Origin: JACKBJ01 sp964549495
GTDB lineage: Bacteria > Chloroflexota > Anaerolineae > Epilineales > Epilineaceae
Assembly (NCBI GenBank): GCA_964549495.1
Contig: CAZJWJ010000078.1
Span: forward strand, 1 to 25,620
DNA length: 25,620 bases
Direction: 5' to 3'
The notes under the pieces are model-generated. The model did not search any database, was not told the origin of the DNA, and was given only the letters and a program-made list of their open reading frames with translations. This document shows positions 14,811 to 22,930 of this stretch, one piece after another. Position 1 is the first letter of the stretch. Each line of letters opens with the position of its first letter. The translations under genes and the position numbers were made by a program.

Positions 14811-16196
14811 ATGCAGGCAATGGCGGATCCTGGAAGCCTGACCGTGGTGGCCAACCGGCTGCCGGTCGAGCGCGGCGCCGAGGGCTGGCAGGTGGCCCCG
14901 GGCGGGCTGGTCTCGGCGCTGCGACCGGTGCTGGGCGAGCGCGAGGCCCGCTGGGTCGGCTGGGCCGGCGAGGCCGACGAGGAGCTGGAGCCCTTCGAGG
15001 CCGGCGGGATCGAGCTGCTGCCGGTGCCGATCTTCCGCCAGGAGCTGCACGACTACTACGAGGGCTTCTCCAATACCACCCTGTGGCCGCTCTACCACGA
15101 CAAGGTCCGCCGGCCCGACTTCCATCGCCATTGGTGGCACGCCTATCGGGGGGTCAACCAGCGCTTTGCAGATGTCCTGGCCCGCAGCCTGCCCCGCCGC
15201 GGGGCGGTCTGGATCCACGACTACCACCTGTCGATCCTGCCGCGCATGCTGCGCGACCAACGGCCCGATTTGCGCATCGGCTTCTTCCTTCACATCCCCT
15301 TTCCCTCGCTGGCGCTCTTCGCGCAGCTGCCCTGGCGGGTCGAGGTCCTGGCCGGCATGCTGGGCGCCGACGCGCTGGGATTCCAGACCGAGGACGGGGC
15401 CGAGAATTTCCGGCATGCCGCCCAGCGCCTGCTCGAGGTGCCGGTCGAGGGTAGCCGGGTCCACTGGCAGGAGCGCGAGGTCGTCTGCGATGCGCAGCCC
15501 ATCTCCATCGACGCGGCGGCTTTCGATCGGATCGCCGGCTCGGCCGAGGTCGAGCGCCGGGTGGGTCAGCTGCGCTCGCTACTCGGCCAGCGGACCATCC
15601 TGCTGGGCATCGACCGCTTGGACTACACCAAAGGCATCCGCGCCCGGCTGCGCGCCTTCGAGTCCTTCCTGGACCAGCATTCGGATCGGGTGGAGCAGAC
15701 CGTCTTCGTCCAGGTGGCCGTGCCCAGCCGCGAGGACGTCACCGGCTATGCCGAGATGCGCGAGGCGGTCGAGGCCATGGTCGGGCGCATCAACGGCCGC
15801 TACGCCCGCTTGGGGCAGTTCCCGGTGCATTACTTCTACGACAGCCTGCAGCTCGAGGAGCTGGTGGCGCATTACCGCGCCGCCGACGTGATGGTCGTCA
15901 CCCCGCCGCGCGACGGGATGAACCTGGTGGCCAAGGAGTTCGTGGCCGCCCGGATCCACGAGGACGGCGCGCTGGTGCTCAGCGAATTCGCCGGCGCGGC
16001 GCACGAGCTGCGCGGGGCGCTGACGGTCAATCCCTGGGACCTGGACGGAATGGCCCTGGCCTTCGAGCGTGCTCTGGCCATGCCGCGGGAGCGGCAGCGT
16101 GCCCGGATGCGCGACATGCGCCAAACGGTCTTCGACCACGATGTCCAGGCCTGGGCGCGTTCGGCCCTGGGGGCCTTCGGAGCGGTGTCCGGATGA
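14811..16196 (+). CDS. otsA: Trehalose-6-phosphate synthase (GT20)
   Basis: OtsA joins glucose from UDP-glucose (or ADP/GDP-glucose) to glucose-6-phosphate, giving trehalose-6-phosphate. The 461 residues are the usual bacterial length. Seen in order: VVANRLPVE with the glycine loop VAPGGLVSAL, WVGWAGE, the EGFSNTTLWPLYHD block, WIHDYHLSILPRMLR, FFLHIPFPS, the donor-phosphate site GIDRLDYTKGI, VAVPSREDVTGY, TPPRDGMNLVAKEFVAAR and VLSEFAGAAHEL. The start ATG 14811 has AAGGAG (14798-14803) seven bases upstream, beginning on the last base of the previous stop codon; ATG 14820 is a weaker alternative. The stop overlaps the next start as ATGA, coupling synthesis to the phosphatase fusion downstream. 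The identification is firm; donor preference cannot be read from sequence. Confidence 0.97.
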   Translation: MQAMADPGSLTVVANRLPVERGAEGWQVAPGGLVSALRPVLGEREARWVGWAGEADEELEPFEAGGIELLPVPIFRQELHDYYEGFSNTTLWPLYHDKVRRPDFHRHWWHAYRGVNQRFADVLARSLPRRGAVWIHDYHLSILPRMLRDQRPDLRIGFFLHIPFPSLALFAQLPWRVEVLAGMLGADALGFQTEDGAENFRHAAQRLLEVPVEGSRVHWQEREVVCDAQPISIDAAAFDRIAGSAEVERRVGQLRSLLGQRTILLGIDRLDYTKGIRARLRAFESFLDQHSDRVEQTVFVQVAVPSREDVTGYAEMREAVEAMVGRINGRYARLGQFPVHYFYDSLQLEELVAHYRAADVMVVTPPRDGMNLVAKEFVAARIHEDGALVLSEFAGAAHELRGALTVNPWDLDGMALAFERALAMPRERQRARMRDMRQTVFDHDVQAWARSALGAFGAVSG

Positions 16197-18787
16197 GGCC
16201 TTCCGAATCGACGGACCGGGCGCCGAGCGAGGCGCGCTTGGAGCGCCTGGCCTGTACCAGCCTGCTCTTGGTGGCGGTCGACTTCGACGGCACCCTGGCG
16301 CCCATCGTCGAGGAGCCCGACCGGGCCCGACCGGATGCCGAGGCCATGCGCGCGCTGGCGGCTCTGGCGCGCCAGCTGCACACCCGTGTGGCCATCGTCA
16401 GCGGGCGCGGCCTTCGCGATCTAGACGAGCGGCTGGGCCGGCTCGAGGAGGGGATCCTGCGCGTCGGCGGGCACGGATCGGAGTTCGAGGCCGGCCTCGA
16501 TCGCAAGTTGGAGCCACCGCATCGGAAGCTGCTGGACGGCATCGCCCGGGCCGTCGACCTGGCGGCCGATGGCCTGCCTGGTCTTCGCGTCGAGCACAAG
16601 GACGCCTCCAGCTGCCTGCACTACCGCCAGGCCGAGCGAGCGGATGCCTGTCGCGCGCTGTGGCGGCTCTTGCGCCAGCGGCCGGACTTGGCCGTCGAGA
16701 CGGAGGCCGGCCGGCTGCGCCCCAAGCTGCGGCGGGGCAAGAAGGTCGTCGAGCTGAGCGTGCTGGCCACCGACAAAGGCGAGGCGCTGGATCGGCTGCG
16801 CGCCGAGCTCGGCGCCACGGCCGTCCTCTACATCGGCGACGATCGCACCGACGAGGACGCCTTCGCCCGGCTGCACGAAGGCGATCTCGGGGTGAAGGTC
16901 GGCGGCGGCAGCAGCCTGGCCAAATGCCGAGTCGCCGATTCGGCGGCGGTGGCCGGTTTGCTGGCCCGCCTGGCCGAAGCGCGGCGCGATGCCCTGCGCC
17001 GCGCTGCCAGCGAGCCGATCGCGGGCCTCTCGATGCTCTCGGACCGCCACACGGCGGCCCTGGTGACCCCCCATGGCGAGGTTGCCTGGCTCTGCCCCGA
17101 ACGCTTCGATGCGCCGGCGCTCTTGGCCTCGCTCTTGGGCGGTCCGACCGCCGGCCGCTTCCGGGTTCGACCCGCCGGTGTCCTCGCGGCCGCCGAGCAG
17201 CGCTACCTGGACGGCAGCCTGATCCTGTCCAGTCGGTGGCCCGGTCTCGAGCTCGTCGACTGGCTCGAACCGCGCGAGGGCGAGGATTGCTGCCTGGTCC
17301 GCGAGCTTCGGCCGCTGGAGCCCGGCGTCACGGTCGAGATCGAGCTGGCGCCGCGGCCCGACTTCGGTCGCATGCCGGCCCATGTAGAGGCGCTCGAGGA
17401 TGGGAGCCTGCGGGTGGAGTCCGGCAAGCTGCCCATCCGTCTCATCTGCCGGAGTGCGGGCAGCATGCCCGATTGGGAGATCCGCCGCGAAGGGGAGTCC
17501 GATACGGCCCGCGCGCGATTTCAGCTCGAGGCTCCGCTCCGCCTCGAATTGCATTGCGGATGGAACATGCGCCCCTCCGGCGGGCTGGAAGCGGCCCGCC
17601 GCTGGTGGTCCGCGCGCGGTGGATCCCTGGAGCTTTCCGAGCGCGATCTGGCGCATGCCGAGCTGATCGAGCGTTCGGCGATCATCCTGCGAGGTCTGGT
17701 CTACGAGCCGAGCGGCGCCATGGTGGCCGCGGCCACCAGCTCGCTACCCGAGAGCCCGGGCGGCGAGCGCAACTGGGACTATCGCTACTGCTGGCCACGC
17801 GACGCGGCTCTGGCCTGCGATGCGCTGGTCCGTCTGGGATCGCGAAGCGAAGCCGAGCGCTTCCTGGACTGGATCATCGACCTGGACGGCCAGGAGGTCA
17901 TGCGGCATCTGCAGCCGATCTACGCCGTCGACGGAGCGGCGCAGCTGCCCGAGGCCGAGCTGGCGCACCTGATCGGCTACGCCGCCAGCCAGCCGGTGCG
18001 GGTGGGCAATGCGGCGGCCGGCCAGCTGCAGATCGATGTCTACGGTGCCATCGCCGGCCTCCTGTGGACCTTCGCGCGCTTTGGAGGCGCGGTCGAGGAC
18101 CGGCACTGGCGCCTGACCGAAAGGCTGGTCGATGCTGCGGCCGAACGCTGGCAGGAACGCGACTCGGGCATCTGGGAACACCGGCACCTCCTGCGCCATC
18201 ACGTGCATTCCAAGACCATGGCCTGGGTCACCGTCGACCGGGCGATCCGCCTGGCGTCCTGGTTGGGTCGCGAGGCGCCCGAGACCTGGCTCTCGCTGCG
18301 CTACGACATTGCCAGCGAGGTTCTGGAGCGCGGCTGGAACGAAGGCGCTCGGGCCTACACGGTGGCTTACGGGGAGCGCGATCTGGACGCGGCAGTGCTC
18401 GAGATGTTGCGTCAGGGCTTGCTCTCGCCCGAGGATCCGCGCGCCCGATCGACGACCCTGGCCATCGCCCGCACGCTGGGCACCGAACGGGGTGTCTACC
18501 GCTACCGTTTCGACGACGGCCTGTCCGGAGCCGAGGGCGCCTTTCACATCTGCAGCGCATGGCTGATCGATGCCCTCTGGCGTCTCGGTCTGCACCAAGA
18601 GGCGAGACGGCGCTTCGACGCGCTCGTGGCCAGCGTCGGCCCGACGGGGCTCCTCTCGGAGATGGTCGATCCCGACAGCGGCATCGCCCTGGGCAACACG
18701 CCGCAAGCCTACTCGCATACCGGTCTGATCTGGTGCGCCCTGCGCCTGGCCGACCACGAGCGCGCGCCCGGTCGCGAGCTCGAATGA
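16193..18787 (+). CDS. otsB: Trehalose-6-phosphate phosphatase fused to a GH15 glycoside hydrolase (trehalase/glucoamylase-like)
   Basis: The 864-residue protein is a fusion. Residues 1-260 are a HAD-type trehalose-phosphatase: motif I DFDGTLAPI with D30 and D32, the SGR motif in VAIVSGRG, GGHGSEFE, and the metal-binding GDDRTDEDAF near 215-224. Residues 265-500 form the beta-rich N-domain of GH15 enzymes, opening with PIAGLSMLSDRHTAALVT. Residues 505-864 are the alpha/alpha-barrel, with RNWDYRYCWPRDAA (about 526-539). The probable catalytic acids are E662 in GIWEHR and E781 in GAEGAFHIC. Known relatives of this GH15 type include mycobacterial trehalase and glucan hydrolases. The protein overlaps otsA by four bases. 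It may couple trehalose formation with its breakdown, or hydrolyse a related glucoside; the substrate of the GH15 half is inferred. Both halves keep their key residues. No signal peptide is present, so it is cytoplasmic. Confidence 0.94.
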   Translation: MRPSESTDRAPSEARLERLACTSLLLVAVDFDGTLAPIVEEPDRARPDAEAMRALAALARQLHTRVAIVSGRGLRDLDERLGRLEEGILRVGGHGSEFEAGLDRKLEPPHRKLLDGIARAVDLAADGLPGLRVEHKDASSCLHYRQAERADACRALWRLLRQRPDLAVETEAGRLRPKLRRGKKVVELSVLATDKGEALDRLRAELGATAVLYIGDDRTDEDAFARLHEGDLGVKVGGGSSLAKCRVADSAAVAGLLARLAEARRDALRRAASEPIAGLSMLSDRHTAALVTPHGEVAWLCPERFDAPALLASLLGGPTAGRFRVRPAGVLAAAEQRYLDGSLILSSRWPGLELVDWLEPREGEDCCLVRELRPLEPGVTVEIELAPRPDFGRMPAHVEALEDGSLRVESGKLPIRLICRSAGSMPDWEIRREGESDTARARFQLEAPLRLELHCGWNMRPSGGLEAARRWWSARGGSLELSERDLAHAELIERSAIILRGLVYEPSGAMVAAATSSLPESPGGERNWDYRYCWPRDAALACDALVRLGSRSEAERFLDWIIDLDGQEVMRHLQPIYAVDGAAQLPEAELAHLIGYAASQPVRVGNAAAGQLQIDVYGAIAGLLWTFARFGGAVEDRHWRLTERLVDAAAERWQERDSGIWEHRHLLRHHVHSKTMAWVTVDRAIRLASWLGREAPETWLSLRYDIASEVLERGWNEGARAYTVAYGERDLDAAVLEMLRQGLLSPEDPRARSTTLAIARTLGTERGVYRYRFDDGLSGAEGAFHICSAWLIDALWRLGLHQEARRRFDALVASVGPTGLLSEMVDPDSGIALGNTPQAYSHTGLIWCALRLADHERAPGRELE

Positions 18788-18810
18788 GGGTCGCGGGATC
18801 TCCGGCCGCT

Positions 18811-20295
18811 TCAGCGCTGCAGCAGGATGGCGCTGGCCCGGCCGGCCATGACATCGACCTCGGCTTCGAGACGGCCGCCGCCCGGCAGGGCCGCCACGCG
18901 GTAACGCCCGGGATCCAGGTCGGCCAGGACGAAGTTCTCGCCCAGCCCGTCCACGGAGCGCACCGGACCCTCCGGATAGCTCCGGCTGCTGCGCAGCCAA
19001 CTGGCGGCGCCGGAATCGTCCAGGCGGTAGAGACCGATCTCGATCTCGGGCAGCGAGCGGCCGGCAGGATCCGCCACACGCCCGATGATCAGTCCCTGGC
19101 CGTCGATGGGCTGCAAGAAGATCTCCGGGTTGCGCGTGGATGCATAATCGCGGCCGCCGATGCGGATCTCCAGGTGCAGGTGCGGCCCCAGCGCGATGCC
19201 GGCGGATCCGACGCGCGCGATGGGCTGGCCGGCCGAGACCCGCTGCCGGCGCTCGACCAGCAAGCTCGAGAGATGCCCATAGAGCCCGTAGACCGGCTGC
19301 CCGTCCATTCGCTCGTCGTGACGGATCACGACCAGCTGGCCGTAGAATCCCTGCGGATAGGGCTCTTCGTTCGGTCCCCAGATGCCCGGGCGCAGATCGT
19401 CACCCGCGTGGATCACCTCGCCGCCGGCGACGGACAGCACCGGACTGCCGATCGGGTTGCCGATGTCGATGCCGTGATGCAGCAGGTAGCGCCCGTCGGC
19501 CGTCGTACCATAGGGATAGAAGGTCGAGCCAAGGCGCGCCAGATCGCCGCCGAAGGGTCGCGGGTAGGCCAGCAGGGGCGCCGGAAGCTCCATCGGCCCG
19601 CCCGACGCGCGAGCCAAGGGGTCCGAATCGAGGCTCCTGCGGGTGGCGGTCGCCGTCGGCTCGGAACCCGAGCGCTCGGCGGCTCGGTCGGCGGTCTCGG
19701 TCGCGGCCGCTGTGGCGGTTGCACCGGCGCTCGCGCCAGCCGTCGAAGTCACAGGCGCCGTCGAGGTCCGACCTACGCCGGCGGTCACGATCGCGCTCGC
19801 GCCGGCGGTCACGATCGCGCTCGCGCCGGCGGCCGCGCTCGGCGTCGCGGCCGCGCGCTCGGCCGCACCCGCCATGTCTCCCGAGCCGGTACGGCTTGCA
19901 CGGGACCCTTCCTCCCGCCCACCACTGGAGACCTCGCCGGAGCCGCTGGCCACCGAGGCGTCGGTCTCAGCGGCCGGTCCGGACCCTACGCGATCGGACG
20001 ATCGGCGATCGGCGGGCTCTTCTGGCTCGCCCCTTGCGGCTCGACCGTCGGGCGACGCGCTGCCGCCAGGCCCTGCCTCCGCGGGGCTCGACGCGCCATC
20101 GAACTCTGCCTCGTCGGTCTCGCTGGCGGGCGCCGCGAGCCGCAACTCCAAGCCGAAGGGGCCGAGCAAGCGCGGCAGCAAGCGGGGCCGGCCGATCAGC
20201 AGGCCGGCCACGAGCAAGAGCAGCAGCAAGGTGGCCAACAGCAGCCTGCGGCGGCGCCGGCGGCGCTCCCGCCAGCGATAGAGGGAAAAGGGCAT
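18811..20295 (-). CDS. Membrane-anchored M23 (LytM-type) metallopeptidase with long Ala/Ser/Thr-rich linker
   Basis: The 494-residue protein begins with a very basic stretch (RWRERRRRRRR) and one transmembrane helix (about 17-35), so it is anchored with its bulk outside. Residues 55-250 are a low-complexity Ala/Ser/Thr/Glu linker, including two perfect copies of an eight-residue unit (AGASAIVT). The M23 domain (about 255-390) keeps the zinc residues H273 and D277 (HHGID) and H372/H374 (HLHLE), plus YGHLSS, so it should be active, probably as a cell-wall endopeptidase or as a peptidase on another extracellular target. Residues from about 395 form a small beta-sandwich (GRVADPAGRSLPEIEIGLYRL ending AILLQR), resembling carboxypeptidase-regulatory or SpaA-like modules. 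The ATG at 20295-20293 overlaps the trmD ATG on the other strand. A TATAAT lies eight bases upstream, which suggests a leaderless mRNA. Confidence 0.92.
   Translation of the reverse strand: MPFSLYRWRERRRRRRRLLLATLLLLLLVAGLLIGRPRLLPRLLGPFGLELRLAAPASETDEAEFDGASSPAEAGPGGSASPDGRAARGEPEEPADRRSSDRVGSGPAAETDASVASGSGEVSSGGREEGSRASRTGSGDMAGAAERAAATPSAAAGASAIVTAGASAIVTAGVGRTSTAPVTSTAGASAGATATAAATETADRAAERSGSEPTATATRRSLDSDPLARASGGPMELPAPLLAYPRPFGGDLARLGSTFYPYGTTADGRYLLHHGIDIGNPIGSPVLSVAGGEVIHAGDDLRPGIWGPNEEPYPQGFYGQLVVIRHDERMDGQPVYGLYGHLSSLLVERRQRVSAGQPIARVGSAGIALGPHLHLEIRIGGRDYASTRNPEIFLQPIDGQGLIIGRVADPAGRSLPEIEIGLYRLDDSGAASWLRSSRSYPEGPVRSVDGLGENFVLADLDPGRYRVAALPGGGRLEAEVDVMAGRASAILLQR
19777..19824. 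repeat. Two perfect 24-bp tandem repeats in the M23 linker
   Basis: Bases 19777-19800 and 19801-19824 are identical, and a third, decayed unit begins at 19825. In the minus-strand gene they encode AGASAIVT twice within the low-complexity linker. Because the unit is a multiple of three, copy number could change without a frameshift. Confidence 0.85.
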
Positions 20296-21166
20296 GGGCG
20301 AAGATTATAGGTTCGGCGAGGCCGAGGCCAAGCAGCCGTCCTCCGAAGGGGGTCCTCTGCGCTTCGATGTCCTGACGGTGCATCCGGAGATCTTCGTTGG
20401 CCCCTTCGATGCCAGCATTCTCGGGCGAGCCCGCCGCGACGGCCGGGTGGACATCCGAGTCCACGACCTGCGCGACTGGACCGAGGACCGGCACCGGACC
20501 ACGGACGACTATGCTTACGGTGGCGGGGGCGGCATGGTGATGAAGCCGGAGCCGGTCTTCGCCGCGGTCGAGGAGCTTCTGGGCATGCCACCGATGGGGG
20601 CCGACAAGCCGTTGGTTCCGCCGCACCCGGTCTTGATGATGAGCCCCCAGGGCCAGCGCTTCGATCATGCCATGGCGGCCCGGCTGGCCAACCGGACGCG
20701 GCTGATCATCCTCTGCGGGCGCTACGAGGGCTTCGACGAACGCATCCGCAGGCATCTGGTCACCGAGGAGATCTCGGTCGGGGACTTCGTGCTCACCGGC
20801 GGCGAGATCCCGGCCATGCTGGTGGTCGACGCCGTCACGCGGCTGCTGCCCGGTGTGGTCGGCCATGACGAAGCCACCGCGCGGGACTCCTTCGCGACCG
20901 GATTGCTCGAGCATCCGCATTACACGCGGCCGGCCGACTTCCGCGGCTGGACGGTTCCCGAGGTCCTGACCAGCGGCCATCACGGCCAGGTCGAAAGCTG
21001 GCGCCGCCGGGAATCGCTGCGGCGCACCTGGGAGCGCCGGCCGGACTTGCTGGCCCGGCTGGAGCTCGACGAGGAAGCGCGCGCCTGGATCCGCGAATTC
21101 GAAGCCGGCCTCGCATCGGGCGGTGACCCGGCAACTCGAGAACCGCCTCCGAGTCGCGGGCGCTGA
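20294..21166 (+). CDS. trmD: tRNA (guanine37-N1)-methyltransferase TrmD
   Basis: TrmD is the knotted SPOUT enzyme that makes m1G37 in tRNAs reading CNN codons, including tRNA-Pro, and prevents +1 frameshifting. Visible blocks are FDVLTVHPEIF, SILGRARRDGRVDI, HDLRDWTEDRHRTTDDYAYGGGGGMVMKPEP, LCGRYEGFDERI (SAM knot), EISVGDFVLTGGE, DAVTRLLPGV, and the C-terminal HYTRPADFRGWTVPEVLTSGHH. From the ATG at 20294 the protein has 290 residues with an N-terminal extension of about 20. Homologues begin M-R-F-D-x-L-T, which here aligns with a CTG codon at 20357 preceded by GAAGGGGG (20345-20352). The true start may therefore be 20357. It leads the rplS-rnhB-yraN-miaA run. The usual upstream partners rpsP and rimM are absent, replaced by the divergent M23 gene. 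Confidence 0.95.
   Translation: MGEDYRFGEAEAKQPSSEGGPLRFDVLTVHPEIFVGPFDASILGRARRDGRVDIRVHDLRDWTEDRHRTTDDYAYGGGGGMVMKPEPVFAAVEELLGMPPMGADKPLVPPHPVLMMSPQGQRFDHAMAARLANRTRLIILCGRYEGFDERIRRHLVTEEISVGDFVLTGGEIPAMLVVDAVTRLLPGVVGHDEATARDSFATGLLEHPHYTRPADFRGWTVPEVLTSGHHGQVESWRRRESLRRTWERRPDLLARLELDEEARAWIREFEAGLASGGDPATREPPPSRGR
20304..20331 (-). promoter_or_regulatory. Candidate leaderless promoter of the M23 peptidase gene
   Basis: On the minus strand TTGGCC (20331-20326) is followed by a 16-bp spacer and a perfect TATAAT (20309-20304). Only eight bases separate this from the ATG at 20295. Transcription would start at or just before the start codon, so no Shine-Dalgarno site could be used. The GATTATAG octamer here (20303-20310) also occurs at 4634-4641 in the other divergent promoter region. 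Confidence 0.45.
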
Positions 21167-21217
21167 GGCAGGCGGAATCCCGCGCGCCAGACCGAGGCCG
21201 CAAACCGATGCGCTTCC

Positions 21218-21247
21218 TTGCTGATCGCTGCCGAGCCGTGCTACCAT
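21218..21247 (+). promoter_or_regulatory. Candidate rplS promoter
   Basis: In the 127-bp gap between trmD and rplS, TTGCTG (21218-21223) and TACCAT (21242-21247) are separated by 18 bp. The predicted start near 21254 would leave a leader of about 40 nt carrying AGAAGG (21279-21284). L19 may be made from this promoter in addition to read-through from trmD. The evidence is sequence resemblance only. Confidence 0.33.
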
Positions 21248-21293
21248 CTTTGGGTTGGACCCACGAAACACAATCATGAGAAGGTATCGAGCC

Positions 21294-21695
21294 ATGTCCG
21301 AACTCGTCAAGTCGCTGGAACGCGAATATCTCATCGATCGGCCGGAGCAGGTGCCGGCGGCCACGCTGCGCCCGGGTGACACGGTGCGGGTCCATTTCCG
21401 CATCGTCGAGGGCCGGCGGGAGCGCGTGCAGCCATTCCAGGGCGTCATCATTCGCAAGCGCGAGAGCGGTGGCCTCAACGACAGCATCACCGTGCGCCGC
21501 ACGGCCTCTCACGGCGTGGGGGTCGAGCGCACCTTCCCGCTGCACGGGCCGCGGCTCGAGCAGGTCGAGCTCTTGCGCAGCGCCCACGTGCGCCGCGCCA
21601 ACCTCTACTACCTGCGCGAGCGGACCGGCAAGAGCGCGCGCCTGCGCGAGAAGCGCCACTTCCGCTCAGGCGGCGAGGAATCCCAGGAAGCGTAG
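21294..21695 (+). CDS. rplS: Large ribosomal subunit protein L19
   Basis: L19 (bL19) sits at the 30S-50S interface of the ribosome. The 133 residues contain the family core: RPGDTVRVHFRIVEGRRERV, QPFQGVIIRKR, TVRRTASHGVGVERTFPLH, and the C-terminal RRANLYYLRERTGKSARLRE. The frame can be opened at a TTG (21255), but ATG 21294 has AGAAGG nine bases upstream and gives MSELVKSLEREYL, close to the normal L19 beginning. The last 15 residues or so are a short acidic/polar tail. The trmD-rplS pairing is the classical order. The identification is firm. Confidence 0.97.
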   Translation: MSELVKSLEREYLIDRPEQVPAATLRPGDTVRVHFRIVEGRRERVQPFQGVIIRKRESGGLNDSITVRRTASHGVGVERTFPLHGPRLEQVELLRSAHVRRANLYYLRERTGKSARLREKRHFRSGGEESQEA

Positions 21696-21701
21696 CGAGG
21701 G

Positions 21702-22577
21702 ATGGCCGGTCGTCGATCGACTCCGGCCCCGTCCATCTCGGCACGCGACGACCGGGCGGCCATCCGCTCCGAGGCGTCCGCCAATTCGTCCACGGGCCCG
21801 GATCTGAGCCAGGAGGCTCGGCTCCGGGCCTCCGGCTATCTGCGTCCGGCCGGGCTCGACGAGGTCGGTCGGGGCGCTCTGGCGGGCCCGGTCGTGGCCG
21901 CGGCGGTGATCTTGCCATGCGACGAGGACACGCGATCCGCCCTGCAGGGCCTGCGTGATTCCAAGCGTCTTCGACCGGCCGCCCGCTGCGCGCTCCTGCC
22001 CCGCATCCGACGCCTTGCCCTGGCGGCCGCCGTGGGATTTGCCGATGCGGTGGAGATCGATTGCCTCGGCATCGCCCGGGCCAACGAGCTGGCCATGCTC
22101 CGCGCGCTGCGGGGACTGGACCGGCCGGCCGACGCCCTGCTGGTCGACGGTCCGCGAGCCAATCGTCTCTGCGCGCTGCCCCAGTGGACCCTGGTCGGCG
22201 GCGACGACCGCGCCCTGTCCATCGCCGCGGCCAGCGTACTGGCCAAGACCTGGCGCGACGCCTGGATGATCGGATTGTCGCGTCGTTGGCCCCAGTATGC
22301 CTTTGATCGGCACAAGGGCTACGGCACGGCCGAGCACCGCGCGGCGATCCGCTACTGGGGCTCCAGTCCGGAGCACCGCAATCGCTGGGACCTGACCGGC
22401 GGAGCGCCGCTGCAACCGCTGCAGCCCCGGCTGCCCGGCTGGTCCGTGCCGGCCCCAGCACCGGGCCTCGAGCGGCGATCGGGGACCCACCGCGAGACCG
22501 AGATCGCCGACTTCCTGCCTGCCCGAACCCTCTCGTACTCGGTTCTTCCCGACGGAACACTGGAGCCGAGAGCATGA
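21702..22577 (+). CDS. rnhB: Ribonuclease HII
   Basis: RNase HII cuts the RNA strand of RNA-DNA hybrids and starts removal of single ribonucleotides from DNA. The four acidic residues are visible: D53 and E54 in GLDEVGRGALAGPVVAAAV, D149 in LLVDG, and D186 in the SIAAASVLAKTWRDAWM block. FDRHKGYGTAEHRAAI is also typical. At 291 residues it is longer than the usual 190-230. About 45 polar N-terminal residues and about 60 C-terminal residues (Pro-rich, then ETEIADFLPARTLSY) lie outside the core and are probably disordered. The start at ATG 21702 is six bases after rplS, with GAGGG adjoining and AGGAAG further up; a later start nearer the core is possible. The usual KGD before the SIAAAS helix reads GGDD here. 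The stop overlaps yraN as ATGA. Confidence 0.94.
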   Translation: MAGRRSTPAPSISARDDRAAIRSEASANSSTGPDLSQEARLRASGYLRPAGLDEVGRGALAGPVVAAAVILPCDEDTRSALQGLRDSKRLRPAARCALLPRIRRLALAAAVGFADAVEIDCLGIARANELAMLRALRGLDRPADALLVDGPRANRLCALPQWTLVGGDDRALSIAAASVLAKTWRDAWMIGLSRRWPQYAFDRHKGYGTAEHRAAIRYWGSSPEHRNRWDLTGGAPLQPLQPRLPGWSVPAPAPGLERRSGTHRETEIADFLPARTLSYSVLPDGTLEPRA

Positions 22578-22930
22578 GCCGGCGGCGATTGGCCCTCGGT
22601 CGAGAGGGCGAGGACCTGGCCGCCGATCACCTCGAATCGCAGGGCTATGCCATCGTCGAGCGCAATTGGCGCTGTCACTACGGCGAGATCGATCTGGTGG
22701 CCCGCGGCGAAGACGGGCTGTTGGTGGTCGAGGTGCGAACCCGACGCGATGTTCGCTTCGGCCGGCCCGAGGAAAGCCTCGATCGCAGGAAGCAGGCCCG
22801 CTTGGCGCGTTTGGCCCAAGCCTACGTGCAGGCGCGCAAGTGGCCCGGCCCTTGGCGCATCGAGTTGATCGCCGTCCAACACCCCTCGGAGGGACCGGTC
22901 CAGATCCGTCAGTTCACGGTGATGGGCTGA
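22574..22930 (+). CDS. yraN: YraN family (UPF0102) endonuclease-like protein
   Basis: The 118-residue protein matches the YraN/UPF0102 family, a restriction-endonuclease-like fold often found next to rnhB, whose cellular role is not settled. Family features seen are LGREGEDLAADHLESQGY, ERNWRCHYGEIDLVAR with the conserved acidic pair, and LLVVEVRTRR. The usual EVK is EVR here. The ATG overlaps the rnhB stop by four bases, and the gene's TGA overlaps the miaA ATG by one base (TGATG), so the three are translationally coupled. Confidence 0.92.
   Translation: MSRRRLALGREGEDLAADHLESQGYAIVERNWRCHYGEIDLVARGEDGLLVVEVRTRRDVRFGRPEESLDRRKQARLARLAQAYVQARKWPGPWRIELIAVQHPSEGPVQIRQFTVMG

Noticed and set aside
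14091..15464. A 457-codon minus frame spanning the deaminase-otsA junction
   Set aside because: It covers parts of two unambiguous enzymes on + and has the Gln/Gly/Ala/Val-rich composition of antisense frames.
16069..20310. A 1413-codon open frame on + running across the otsB-GH15 and M23 genes
   Set aside because: It overlaps two well-identified genes in other frames. Its product is Arg/Gly/Ala/Pro-rich without any domain, and it crosses a convergent gene junction. High GC makes stops rare in shadow frames.
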